NCBI GenBank assembly: GCA_002686195.1
Contig: NZAS01000112.1
Location: 12,126 to 76,125, forward strand
Origin: Candidatus Pacearchaeota archaeon
GTDB taxonomy: Archaea > Nanoarchaeota > Nanoarchaeia > Pacearchaeales > GW2011-AR1
DNA: 64,000 nucleotides
Direction: 5' to 3'
Made by a program: the position numbers and the translations under genes. Positions 43,437 through 49,771 of this stretch are shown one piece after another (position 1 is the stretch's first letter; every line of letters starts with the position of its first letter). The notes under the pieces were generated by a model that was not told where the DNA came from, made no database searches, and saw only the letters and a list, made by a program, of their open reading frames with translations.

Positions 43437-43762
43437 TTTTTGTTCGTCTTGAGCATCGCATCTAATACATTCCACATCGCTTTACCACAACCACATGGAT
43501 AAATTAAATCATTTTTCTTTATGTTAATTTCTATTCGTGAATAGTATTTACATCTATAAGTGTGTTGCGTCTCTAAATATTCACAGTCACAATCTAAGAT
43601 GCGACATTTATATAAATCGTTAGAGTTTCTATCTTTAGAAGTGATTTTAATACACAGAATATGACTTTCACCATCTATTTGAAAAGACCAATGAAACTTT
43701 TTATCTTTTGAATTTTTGAATGCGTTTTTTACTTTGGTAGGCGCTGTTGTTACAGTAAGCAC
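43433..43762 (-). CDS. Zinc-finger (SWIM-like) protein
   Basis: 109 residues. CRILDCDCEYLETQHTYRCK and YPCGCGKAMW resemble the CxC...CxH spacing of SWIM or related small zinc fingers, though the last His is not obvious. Its transcript starts at the promoter 43798-43826. Confidence 0.5.
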   Translation of the reverse strand: MLTVTTAPTKVKNAFKNSKDKKFHWSFQIDGESHILCIKITSKDRNSNDLYKCRILDCDCEYLETQHTYRCKYYSRIEINIKKNDLIYPCGCGKAMWNVLDAMLKTNKK

Positions 43763-43797
43763 TAATGATAATCTCTTATTATTTCTTATATAAGATT

Positions 43798-43826
43798 ATT
43801 ATATCATATCTTCGATAATTGTTTCA
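43798..43826 (-). promoter_or_regulatory. Phage promoter (TGAAACA type)
   Basis: A perfect copy: TGAAACA, 13 nt, TGA, TATAAT. It stands 36 nt upstream of the zinc-finger gene and heads the operon containing the Thg1-like gene. Confidence 0.75.
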
Positions 43827-43831
43827 CTAAT

Positions 43832-44071
43832 TTAAGACCATAATGTGACAACAAGTTCCGCATCATCTTTACTTATTTTACAGTAATCAAGATCATCTTT
43901 AGAATAAATATCACCACTCCATGAATTTATTGCTACATAAAAATAGTCGTCAGATACCATGTCACATGGTGAAAATGAATTACTTCTACTATTATGTAAT
44001 AAAACTACCTGTATATCACCTTTTTTGTTAAAGATTTCTGTAAGTTGTTTTACTAATGCACTTATCTTCAT
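43832..44071 (-). CDS. Hypothetical protein downstream of Ro60
   Basis: 79 residues beginning MKISALVKQLTEIF, a compact alpha/beta protein without a recognised motif. Its ATG directly follows the Ro60 stop codon, so the two are probably co-translated. Confidence 0.5.
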   Translation of the reverse strand: MKISALVKQLTEIFNKKGDIQVVLLHNSRSNSFSPCDMVSDDYFYVAINSWSGDIYSKDDLDYCKISKDDAELVVTLWS

Positions 44072-45661
44072 TTAATCTCTTGCAAAATCGGAGATAATTT
44101 TTGGTGTTGCAGTATCAAATCCAGTAACATCTAGCATTCCTGCATCTTTTGGATCTGCAATTGTTTGCCAATTTGCTACCATACTAACAACTGCTAGTTT
44201 CGCTGGGATACTCATTTTTTGACGATACTCTTGTAGGGCTTGACATGGATGCATCGACCCGTACCAACTTTCGCTATCTGTGTAGATCACAAATGTGTCG
44301 ACAGGTAACCTTTTACTTAGAGCATCTCTCATTGGTAATGCACAGTCTGTACTTCCAAATGGAAGATTTGATATATTACGAACTACATCATCTAGCCTTT
44401 GACGAGGTGAGATATTTAAGTTCTGCATATGCCCTGTGAATCCAGCAATATGATAATTTTGCTCTGTGCTTGCTGTAATTAGTGCCATGGCTGCTGAACC
44501 AATACGTGGCGTCAATCCGGGTATACCTTGTAATTCTGGCCAGCACATTGAGCCGGATACATCAAGACCTAAGTAGAAGCGCTTTCCAGTTGGAATAACA
44601 TTTTGAAAAGTCTTATAGAATGCGTTGTCAAGTGCATCAACAATTTTTGTTACTGGGTTCCATGACAACTTACCTCTAGTGCCATGTCCATTTTCATAAG
44701 TCTTTAGTGCTGCTAGAATTTGCATTGGATGTACACGACCTTTACGAAGAAGATCTTCGTTTGTCAATAAGTTAACAACATGTTGTGTCGCATCATTAAA
44801 TGACTCGAGTAACCCAACTTTCGTCATCTTACCTAAGTTCCTAACAAGAGCCGTAATTGGCATATGCTTTAGAAGTGCAGACCACACATCTACATCATTT
44901 AAGAATTCAGTTGGAACACACTCACGTGGTAAGTTGTGATTCTGAATCAAATCGACAACAGTATTCTTGTCAGTTGCTGCTTGAATGCGATCAAAAGCAT
45001 AAGCTATTGTATCGGTGTATGCTTTACTTGCTTCACCTTGTGTAACCCAGCTATATAGAGCATGGTGCTTTTCTGTTGGTGCCACTGGGTGTGCTAGTCT
45101 GAGCAGATCTCTATGTGACCACCCACCACGTTGGCGATACTTTACTAGTTGATATGCTAGCTTATCTGCATCTTTGTCATTATACCAATTACCAATAGCT
45201 GTTCTTAATGCACGACCCCAACCTCTGAACTGCTCAACAAATGAGGCAAAGTTGAAAAGGTGAGTACCAATACGTGCTACTTTTGGTAGTGCTTCAAGAG
45301 CTGCTCTACGGGTTTCTAAGCTATCTGCTGCAGCACACAGTGCTAGTGCAAATAGTGCTGAATCGTTTTTTGGTGCACGACCCTGGTCACTAACTTCAAC
45401 AATTGTGTTCACAGTACGCAAACCATCTTTGTTGATACAACGAAGTACTGCTTCTGCATTCTCTTTTGTTAGAGTTTGCTGGTTAACGTAATAAGTTCCA
45501 CCCTCTGTACCAAGAATAAGGAAGCGCTCTAATCGCTTCCAATCATCAACTTCAAATGAGAAACCACCAGCGTGATTAGCTTTCATATCACTACGTCCTG
45601 GAATTGGCTGTGATTGGTGTGTTCTCTTTGTGCTAAAATTCTTTAGGTGTTGCGTACTCAT
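44072..45661 (-). CDS. rsr: Ro60 protein (TROVE plus VWA domains)
   Basis: 529 residues, the full Ro60 length. Residues about 30-340 form the TROVE helical-repeat ring (FLILGTEGGTYYVNQ, LFALALCAAAD, VEQFRGWGRALRTAI, HALYSWVTQG). Residues about 360-525 form a VWA domain with an intact MIDAS (FYLGLDVSGSMCW). Ro60 binds Y RNAs on the outer surface of the ring and the 3' ends of misfolded RNAs in the hole; bacterial Rsr also tethers exoribonucleases. An AAGGAT site precedes the ATG. Y RNA-like genes lie directly upstream. The gene is visibly richer in G+C than its neighbours, which suggests separate transfer. Confidence 0.93.
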   Translation of the reverse strand: MSTQHLKNFSTKRTHQSQPIPGRSDMKANHAGGFSFEVDDWKRLERFLILGTEGGTYYVNQQTLTKENAEAVLRCINKDGLRTVNTIVEVSDQGRAPKNDSALFALALCAAADSLETRRAALEALPKVARIGTHLFNFASFVEQFRGWGRALRTAIGNWYNDKDADKLAYQLVKYRQRGGWSHRDLLRLAHPVAPTEKHHALYSWVTQGEASKAYTDTIAYAFDRIQAATDKNTVVDLIQNHNLPRECVPTEFLNDVDVWSALLKHMPITALVRNLGKMTKVGLLESFNDATQHVVNLLTNEDLLRKGRVHPMQILAALKTYENGHGTRGKLSWNPVTKIVDALDNAFYKTFQNVIPTGKRFYLGLDVSGSMCWPELQGIPGLTPRIGSAAMALITASTEQNYHIAGFTGHMQNLNISPRQRLDDVVRNISNLPFGSTDCALPMRDALSKRLPVDTFVIYTDSESWYGSMHPCQALQEYRQKMSIPAKLAVVSMVANWQTIADPKDAGMLDVTGFDTATPKIISDFARD

Positions 45662-45688
45662 TTTAGATCCTTTTATCTAAGATAAAGT

Positions 45689-45799
45689 TAAGCGGTCAAG
45701 TTATGGCGTCGAAGTTATGGCATCCAGTTTTTTATGAGGCTTCGAACCTCGCCGTTTTTTCCAAAGTAAAAAGATAACCGACATCCTCCGGCCCGCTTA
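45689..45799 (-). ncRNA. Y RNA-like gene 4 (nearest to Ro60)
   Basis: About 111 nt. The ends TAAGCGG and CCGCTTA pair over 7 bp. After the 5' strand comes GGCCGGAGGATGTCGG then TTATC, and before the 3' strand CATAACTTGACC; these match the conserved Ro-binding strands of Y RNAs (5' GGUCCGA...GGUUAUC type, 3' ACUUGACC type). The inner stem includes TGTCG/CGACG. The loop holds a T-arm-like hairpin GAGG-TTCGAAG-CCTC, as in tRNA-mimic YrlA RNAs. The 3' strand contains a direct repeat of CCATAACTT. It ends 28 nt before the Ro60 ATG. Confidence 0.7.
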
Positions 45800-45800
45800 G

Positions 45801-45880
45801 TTGCTGCTCTAAGATTCGAACTTAGATCTACCCAGCCAGGCAGCAATATTGAGTCAAGTTTATTTAATGTCTCCGACTCA
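45801..45880 (-). ncRNA. Degenerate or partial Y RNA-like element
   Basis: Two adjacent structures. At 45850-45880, TGAGTC and GACTCA pair around a short loop with the Y-like AAACTTGAC 3' strand. At 45801-45846, TTGCTGC pairs with GCAGCAA and encloses GGCTGGGTAGA plus a T-arm (CTAAG-TTCGAAT-CTTAG). Both pieces look like parts of a Y RNA with tRNA mimicry, but the order is not that of the intact copies, so this may be a decayed or rearranged copy. Confidence 0.4.
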
Positions 45881-45919
45881 TCAAGACACTGCTCTAGTAT
45901 TTCTCTTGGAGCAAAATAG

Positions 45920-46047
45920 TTGGGGCGAGTTTATGAAACTCGGAATAATAATGGCTTTTGCTCTCCCACTGAGCTACATGAACCGCAGTTCATAGTTGGA
46001 TTCGAACCAACGTCCCAAAGCTGATAACCGTGCCTCTCCGGCCCCAA
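45920..46047 (-). ncRNA. Y RNA-like gene 3 with tRNA-mimic module (YrlA type)
   Basis: About 128 nt. TTGGGGC pairs with GCCCCAA; the next segments CCGGAGAGGCACGG then TTATC, and ATAAACTCGCCCC, are the Y-type Ro-binding strands. The loop (45954-46021) folds as a circularly permuted tRNA: a 3' half with GCTTT, a 5-nt variable loop, T-arm GTTGG-TTCGAAT-CCAAC and acceptor strand TATGAAC; a 4-nt TGCG turn; then acceptor strand GTTCATG, TA, D-arm GCTC-AGTGGGA-GAGC, A and AAAGC. The closing stem AAAGC/GCTTT stands where an anticodon stem would be. This is the design of bacterial YrlA RNAs. Confidence 0.82.
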
Positions 46048-46060
46048 AACTTATGTAAAC

Positions 46061-46158
46061 AAATGGGCAAGTTTACGAAAATTGGAAAAATATTTTTATT
46101 GCCTAACGCAATAAGGAATCGAAACCTTTCGCCGATAACCAACTCTCATCGGCCCAAA
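46061..46158 (-). ncRNA. Y RNA-like gene 2
   Basis: About 98 nt. The terminal stem is shorter and imperfect (TGGGC/GCCCA), followed by CCGAT and a strong inner stem GAGAGTTGG (46139-46147) with CCAATTTTC (46077-46085), 9 bp with two G-U pairs. TTATC follows the 5' strand, and CGTAAACTTGCCC is the Y-type 3' strand. The loop contains a T-loop-like GGTTTCGATTCC and a hairpin TTATTGC-GTTAG-GCAATAA, which resembles a closed acceptor stem of a tRNA mimic. Confidence 0.75.
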
Positions 46159-46174
46159 TTGCTTTTTAAACAAA

Positions 46175-46236
46175 GTAGGATAAGTGTATACACATAAGGC
46201 TCTTTATCTATGATAACTTACGTGAATCGACCCTAC
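46175..46236 (-). ncRNA. Y RNA-like gene 1 (compact)
   Basis: About 62 nt. GTAGGGT pairs with ATCCTAC, and an inner stem CACGTAAG pairs with CTTATGTG (8 bp, one G-U). GGGTCGAT and AAGTTATC on the 5' side and ATACACTTATCC on the 3' side follow the Y pattern. No tRNA-mimic module fits in the short loop, so this is a minimal Y RNA. It is the first of the cluster after the promoter at 46284-46311. Confidence 0.62.
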
Positions 46237-46283
46237 AAATTTTATTTCTTAATAATCAAACCTTTTATTATGATGACTTTACT

Positions 46284-46311
46284 ATAATAACATATAAATT
46301 TATCTTGTACA
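46284..46311 (-). promoter_or_regulatory. Promoter for the Y RNA cluster (variant)
   Basis: TGTACA, 16 nt, TATTAT, with TG one base before the -10, at the same spacing as the phage promoter set. It ends 48 nt before the first Y RNA and would drive the Y RNAs and Ro60. Confidence 0.45.
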
Positions 46312-46319
46312 CTTAATTT

Positions 46320-46511
46320 TCAATTTAGTTGATTTTTATATTGTTCTAGAGCTTTTTTGTCTATATCACAACGTTCATGACCACAACTAGGAACTTTACA
46401 AACTAATCTAGGGTTGCCATTATATGTATTGCACTCACAACAACCCCAACCTGGCATCAAGTTCGGATGTTCAAGTTTAATGCATTTTAATGCATTTTTA
46501 TGCTTCTTCAT
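46320..46511 (-). CDS. Small zinc-finger protein
   Basis: 63 residues with cysteines in GWGCCECNTYN and VCKVPSCGHERC, similar to a RanBP2-type or treble-clef zinc finger. It lies directly upstream of the Y RNA promoter. Function unknown; an RNA-binding role would suit the neighbourhood. Confidence 0.5.
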   Translation of the reverse strand: MKKHKNALKCIKLEHPNLMPGWGCCECNTYNGNPRLVCKVPSCGHERCDIDKKALEQYKNQLN

Positions 46512-46519
46512 AATGAAGA

Positions 46520-47071
46520 TTATAGTTTATCTGTTTTACTTCGTTTAAGTAAAAGTTCAAGAATTTTTTCTTCATCGCCGCCGGCTCTAAACATTTCTGC
46601 GAGTGTATATGCTAATTCCGCTTCATCACTTTCAAATTCATTAAGTGCTTTAATTTTAGTTTCTATCTCAGAAATAGAAACTTCAAGATCATCAGCTTTT
46701 TGTCGAAGTGATTTAATTTCTTTTCTACCTTGTTCAAGTTCACGTTCAAGTGCTTTTGCTTTTCGTTGTCTTGCTGATAAACCTTCTAAAACCAAACCAT
46801 CTGCTAATTCTAAGCAAGTATGTACACGAACAACAAGTATCTGACCAACTTTGGGTTTTCGATATGTACTTCCATGTATTGGGACTTCTAACACCTTATA
46901 TTCAGTAGTTCTATCCCATTGTGGACCTGAATTTATCTTTATACACTCTAATAAGAATCCTTTATAGAGTGATGCGTGCTGACCATCTTTTTTAAGAGTA
47001 ACATCATTCCGGTATGATGGTACTCGTTTTACTCTATAAAGTTCTCCAACTACAGCATCTTTAAAACGCAT
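46520..47071 (-). CDS. Hypothetical protein with coiled coil
   Basis: 183 residues. The N-terminal half is beta-rich (GELYRVKRVPSY, KVGQILVVRVHTC); residues about 100-150 form a charged coiled coil (KALERELEQGRKEIKSL). No family recognised. It is driven by the promoter at 47109-47137. Confidence 0.55.
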   Translation of the reverse strand: MRFKDAVVGELYRVKRVPSYRNDVTLKKDGQHASLYKGFLLECIKINSGPQWDRTTEYKVLEVPIHGSTYRKPKVGQILVVRVHTCLELADGLVLEGLSARQRKAKALERELEQGRKEIKSLRQKADDLEVSISEIETKIKALNEFESDEAELAYTLAEMFRAGGDEEKILELLLKRSKTDKL

Positions 47072-47108
47072 TTAATTTCTCCAAATTTTTATTTAATTAT
47101 CTTTAATA

Positions 47109-47137
47109 ATTATATCACTGTTATTATCAATGTTTCA
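47109..47137 (-). promoter_or_regulatory. Phage promoter (TGAAACA type)
   Basis: A perfect copy: TGAAACA, 13 nt, TGA, TATAAT, 38 nt upstream of the coiled-coil protein gene. The rest of the 47072-47240 gap shows no gene. Confidence 0.75.
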
Positions 47138-47245
47138 CATGTTTTACTGATTTTGAAGATTACAAATTCTTGCTTTGAATATGTTAACATATACATCGTA
47201 ACTTACAAGATCTGTACTATGATCATCACTTTTGTCTTTTAATTG

Positions 47246-47324
47246 TGGACGATCCGTGACTCAAACACGGAGATTACATGGTGCCATTGTCGGCTTTCGA
47301 CATGCTATCCGATCATCATCGCCC
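47246..47324 (-). ncRNA. tRNA-like RNA, identity unresolved
   Basis: 79 nt. Acceptor-like stem GGGCGAT/ATCGTCC (7 bp, one G-U) and a T-arm CCGTG-TTTGAGT-CACGG are clear, and ATCGGATAG with two G residues could be a D-loop. But where an anticodon arm should be, TGTCG and CGACA close a 5-nt loop without T33, so no anticodon can be read. It could be a tRNA pseudogene, a tRNA mimic, or a class II tRNA with unusual folding. It follows tRNA-Trp by 11 nt. Confidence 0.45.
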
Positions 47325-47335
47325 AATAAATAATT

Positions 47336-47409
47336 CACACGATATGTGAATCGAACACACCACACGAAAATTTGGAGTTTTCGTCGCCTACCTTGGAACA
47401 TGATCGTGC
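47336..47409 (-). tRNA. tRNA-Trp (anticodon CCA)
   Basis: 74 nt: acceptor GCACGAT/ATCGTGT (first pair G-U), anticodon stem GAAAA/TTTTC around CTCCAAA (anticodon CCA, T33, A37), T-arm GTGTG-TTCGATT-CACAT and discriminator G, the usual base for tRNA-Trp. The D-arm is weak (GTTCC...GGC) but contains GG. CCA is not encoded. Confidence 0.8.
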
Positions 47410-47413
47410 AAAA

Positions 47414-47686
47414 CTATACTACGTGCTTAAGTAATGATGGCGCAACTCGCCACTGCACACCGCTATCAGTATTGACTTTAATATTTTTACGCATTCTTTT
47501 AATTACTTTACCGGTAATAACTGCACCACCGCGTGTATGAAACATTACACGATCACCAATACAAAAATCAAATTTACGTTGGGTACTTAGCGTATTATAG
47601 TGTGTATTTACACTATTTCTAATTGTTCGTAAATCTTCTAACGAAGAAACTTTAGAAATCTCATCTTTAATTTCATTGATAGTCAT
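47414..47686 (-). CDS. Small KOW/SH3-like domain protein
   Basis: 90 residues: a helical first half, then FCIGDRVMFHTRGGAVITGK and VIKRMRKNIKVNTDSG, a small beta-barrel pattern like KOW or hypoxia-type SH3 domains that bind nucleic acid. It ends 5 nt before tRNA-Trp and shares its transcript. Confidence 0.5.
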   Translation of the reverse strand: MTINEIKDEISKVSSLEDLRTIRNSVNTHYNTLSTQRKFDFCIGDRVMFHTRGGAVITGKVIKRMRKNIKVNTDSGVQWRVAPSLLKHVV

Positions 47687-47750
47687 TATTTCCTTCTTGC
47701 TTACTGTGTTTAATACAATAAAGTTATTTATTGCTTCTATCTATAATAAA

Positions 47751-47779
47751 ATTATATCATCTATTATTAACATGTTTCA
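47751..47779 (-). promoter_or_regulatory. Phage promoter (TGAAACA type)
   Basis: A perfect copy: TGAAACA, 13 nt, TGA, TATAAT. It drives the small barrel protein, tRNA-Trp and the tRNA-like RNA. Confidence 0.75.
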
Positions 47780-47786
47780 TATTATT

Positions 47787-48413
47787 TTACGATAATATCG
47801 CATGTAAATTATTCCAAATTTCTTCTTTAGTTTCTTCTATAGTTCCTGAATTTTCTACATGAGTTATCGGAACTGCTGGGTAATCATTTGTATAAAAATC
47901 TATAATTTGTGAAATGTTTTTTCTATAAATCTTTAAGCGTTCTAAAATCGAACTTCTATTGTCATCAACGCGTTTTATTAAAACATTCCCACAATTACAA
48001 ATGTTGCTTTTAGAATTACTAGCTTGTTTACATAAATTACATGTTTTTCTATTCAAAAGTCGCTCTATGAGTGTGATTTCATCGAGTTCAATTTTAATAA
48101 TCATAGAAACTCTACAAAATGTTTTAAGATCTTGTGCTTGTTGCAAAGTTCTTGGGTAACCATCAAGAATGACACCTAAATCGCAATCGTCCCTAGACAC
48201 TCTATCAGAAATTACTTTAGTTATTAACTTGTCTGGAACTAAATTTCCAATGTCAATAATTGATTTAATTTTTCTTCCCAATGCAGTATTTTGTTTTGAA
48301 TATTCTCGCAATATCTCACCTGCTGAAATATGTGGTATACTATATTTTTTAGCAAGAAGTTTCGCTTGTGTTCCTTTACCTACACCTGGTGGCCCTAAAA
48401 GTATTAGAAACAT
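47787..48413 (-). CDS. adk: Adenylate kinase
   Basis: 208 residues. LLGPPGVGKGTQAK is the P-loop, HISAGEILRE the AMP-binding region, LDGYPRTLQQA the next signature. The LID domain has a zinc-type cluster TCNLCKQ...NICNCG, as in Gram-positive and some phage enzymes. It interconverts ATP, AMP and ADP (and may act on dAMP), feeding nucleotide supply and fitting the nucleotide and NAD+ genes nearby. Confidence 0.93.
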   Translation of the reverse strand: MFLILLGPPGVGKGTQAKLLAKKYSIPHISAGEILREYSKQNTALGRKIKSIIDIGNLVPDKLITKVISDRVSRDDCDLGVILDGYPRTLQQAQDLKTFCRVSMIIKIELDEITLIERLLNRKTCNLCKQASNSKSNICNCGNVLIKRVDDNRSSILERLKIYRKNISQIIDFYTNDYPAVPITHVENSGTIEETKEEIWNNLHAILS

Positions 48414-48610
48414 TGTAACTTTTTTACACTTTTTAACGGTGTAATCCAGAGTTCGTCAAATTTTTCATCCTTACCTGACATTAAAATCCATCCTTCTTCA
48501 AAGAGTGATTCACTAAGCAATACTAGTTTGTTAGTGACTACAATGGTATCATGTCCAAATATTTTACTTACACTTCCAATATAATATTCAATCATATTAA
48601 CAATTGACAA
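48404..48610 (-). CDS. Hypothetical protein
   Basis: 68 residues, beta-rich, no motif. It overlaps adenylate kinase by 10 nt and the small membrane protein upstream by 14 nt. Confidence 0.5.
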   Translation of the reverse strand: MSIVNMIEYYIGSVSKIFGHDTIVVTNKLVLLSESLFEEGWILMSGKDEKFDELWITPLKSVKKLQCF

Positions 48611-48734
48611 GCGTTATTGTTAATAGTATTAGTACACCAGCAATGCATGTAGCATATACTTGATTGTTAAAAATCGCCCATATTATATCGTCTTTAATAT
48701 GTTTCATTCGTAGCCAAATCTTTCGTTCATTCAT
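48597..48734 (-). CDS. Small membrane protein (45 aa)
   Basis: ATG 48734 opens a 45-codon frame starting MNERKIWLRMKHIK, with a basic N-terminus and a hydrophobic C-terminal half (TCIAGVLILLTITLV) that would span the membrane. It lies between tRNA-Phe and a real gene and overlaps the latter by 14 nt. Function unknown. Confidence 0.45.
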   Translation of the reverse strand: MNERKIWLRMKHIKDDIIWAIFNNQVYATCIAGVLILLTITLVNC

Positions 48735-48755
48735 TTAGTTTGCTCATTTTCTTAG

Positions 48756-48831
48756 TGGGCCGAGTAAGAATTGAACTTACGACCTCCGGAAATTCACGCC
48801 GGCGCTAAACTACCAACTGAGCTATCGACCC
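48756..48831 (-). tRNA. tRNA-Phe (anticodon GAA)
   Basis: 76 nt: acceptor GGGTCGA/TCGGCCC with one G-U pair, TA at 8-9, D-arm GCTC-AGTTGGTAGTTTAGC, anticodon loop GTGAATT (anticodon GAA, T33) closed by CCGG/CCGG with a C-T mismatch at the top, T-arm GTAAG-TTCAATT-CTTAC, discriminator A. The anticodon-stem mismatch and T at position 37 are unusual. CCA is not encoded. Confidence 0.78.
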
Positions 48832-48834
48832 ATA

Positions 48835-48921
48835 ATTGAGAATCAGATTATGCTTATTCTGTGATTATCGCTAGTTACGATCACTGCACAGTATACCACT
48901 AGGGTTCATCAAATTCTCAAT
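48835..48921 (-). ncRNA. Structured RNA upstream of tRNA-Phe (Y-like?)
   Basis: 87 nt. ATTGAGAAT pairs perfectly with ATTCTCAAT (9 bp) at the ends. The 5' side has TTGATGAACCCTAGTGGTAT and the 3' side GCATAATCTG, which loosely follow the Y RNA pattern (GATGA...GGTTATC, RTAAACTTG). An inner stem CTGTG/CACAG encloses a second hairpin GTGAT/ATCAC. No T-loop or anticodon loop is seen, so it is not a normal tRNA. It lies 3 nt before tRNA-Phe and has its own promoter. Confidence 0.45.
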
Positions 48922-48933
48922 ATCATTAAATAA

Positions 48934-48961
48934 ATTATATCATTGTTTTATAAAAAGTTTT
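48934..48961 (-). promoter_or_regulatory. Promoter for the 48.8-48.9 kb RNA genes (variant -35)
   Basis: AAAACT, 13 nt, TGA, TATAAT on the minus strand, at the standard spacing. The -10 is perfect; the -35 is degenerate. It ends about 13 nt before the structured RNA and tRNA-Phe. Confidence 0.55.
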
Positions 48962-48963
48962 AT

Positions 48964-49437
48964 TTATTTCTTCAAAACTAATTCATAGTTTTTTGTAACG
49001 CCGATAATCATTTTTTTAAAACGCATATTATCAATAGCCCCCTTTAAGTTATTACATTTGGCACATGTTGGTTGTAAGTTACTAATATCATTCGTTCCTT
49101 TATTAGCACGTGCAACTATGTGATCTAATGTAAATTCACGCTCAGTGGAACGTTGAGGTTCGCCATATATATTAAAAAAAGCGTGTTTAAAGTTTTGCAT
49201 CTCAATCGCTTCTTTAATCGAAATATCTTTAGGCAAAAAGACACAAAGTTTGAAAATTGTTGCTCTCAATTTACAGAATTGACATATTGCGTTTTTTTCT
49301 TTAAAAACACAAAGTTTTATTGAATTCATGTATATTCTAAATTTGCCAAAATATACGTGACGTTTTTCAACAAGATTTAATATTATATCTACAGGAAACT
49401 CAGCAAGAATTATTTTCTTATAATTCTTGCTTTTCAT
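48964..49437 (-). CDS. HNH endonuclease
   Basis: 157 residues. FTLDHIVARANKGTNDISN followed by LQPTCAKCNNLKG is the HNH core (D-H, N, and CxxC). An additional Cys pair CQFCKLR lies upstream. HNH enzymes cut DNA; in phages they are homing endonucleases, packaging partners or defence proteins. It is free-standing beside the tRNA region, which fits a mobile endonuclease. Confidence 0.8.
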   Translation of the reverse strand: MKSKNYKKIILAEFPVDIILNLVEKRHVYFGKFRIYMNSIKLCVFKEKNAICQFCKLRATIFKLCVFLPKDISIKEAIEMQNFKHAFFNIYGEPQRSTEREFTLDHIVARANKGTNDISNLQPTCAKCNNLKGAIDNMRFKKMIIGVTKNYELVLKK

Positions 49438-49441
49438 AAAT

Positions 49442-49771
49442 TTATTTTAATTTAGACTCGTCAAATTCTGCATATACGATTTGAGCACGTTCAAATTGTA
49501 CTTTACCTACTTTATAATAAGCACACCACATATCTGAATGATCTTCACCTACACCTGAAAGTTTGAATAACACATTTGGAAACAATTTCGAAAGCGCATG
49601 CATATCATCATCATAAGTGTACCACTTACAATCATCTGTACCATATGCTTTTTCTCTCCAAGCATAACATTCCATATTATCTCTATTTGCTTCAAAATAA
49701 CTTATAACTTCATCACGACTTTTCTTAGTAGGTGCTTCAAAGTCAAGTGAAAATTGTGTATAATATCCCAT
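49442..49771 (-). CDS. Conserved phage protein of the MGYYT type
   Basis: 109 residues beginning MGYYTQFSLDF, a start shared by a widespread but uncharacterised phage and plasmid family. It contains a W-Y-T-Y-DDDM segment. Its ATG immediately follows the stop of the interrupted frame upstream. Confidence 0.55.
   Translation of the reverse strand: MGYYTQFSLDFEAPTKKSRDEVISYFEANRDNMECYAWREKAYGTDDCKWYTYDDDMHALSKLFPNVLFKLSGVGEDHSDMWCAYYKVGKVQFERAQIVYAEFDESKLK

Noticed and set aside
45850..45893. TTGATGAGTC...GAGAC as a hammerhead ribozyme core
   Set aside because: The conserved GAAA after stem II is missing and the first core base differs, so the catalytic core is not present.
45930..45946. Hairpin CGAGT-TTCATAA-ACTCG as a tRNA-Met anticodon arm
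   Set aside because: No acceptor or T-arm fits around it. It overlaps the conserved 3' strand of a Y RNA-like gene.
45954..46021. Stand-alone, translation-active permuted tRNA gene
   Set aside because: The anticodon position has no T33-containing loop and the module is enclosed by paired Y RNA strands directly upstream of Ro60. A tRNA mimic inside a Y RNA explains it better.
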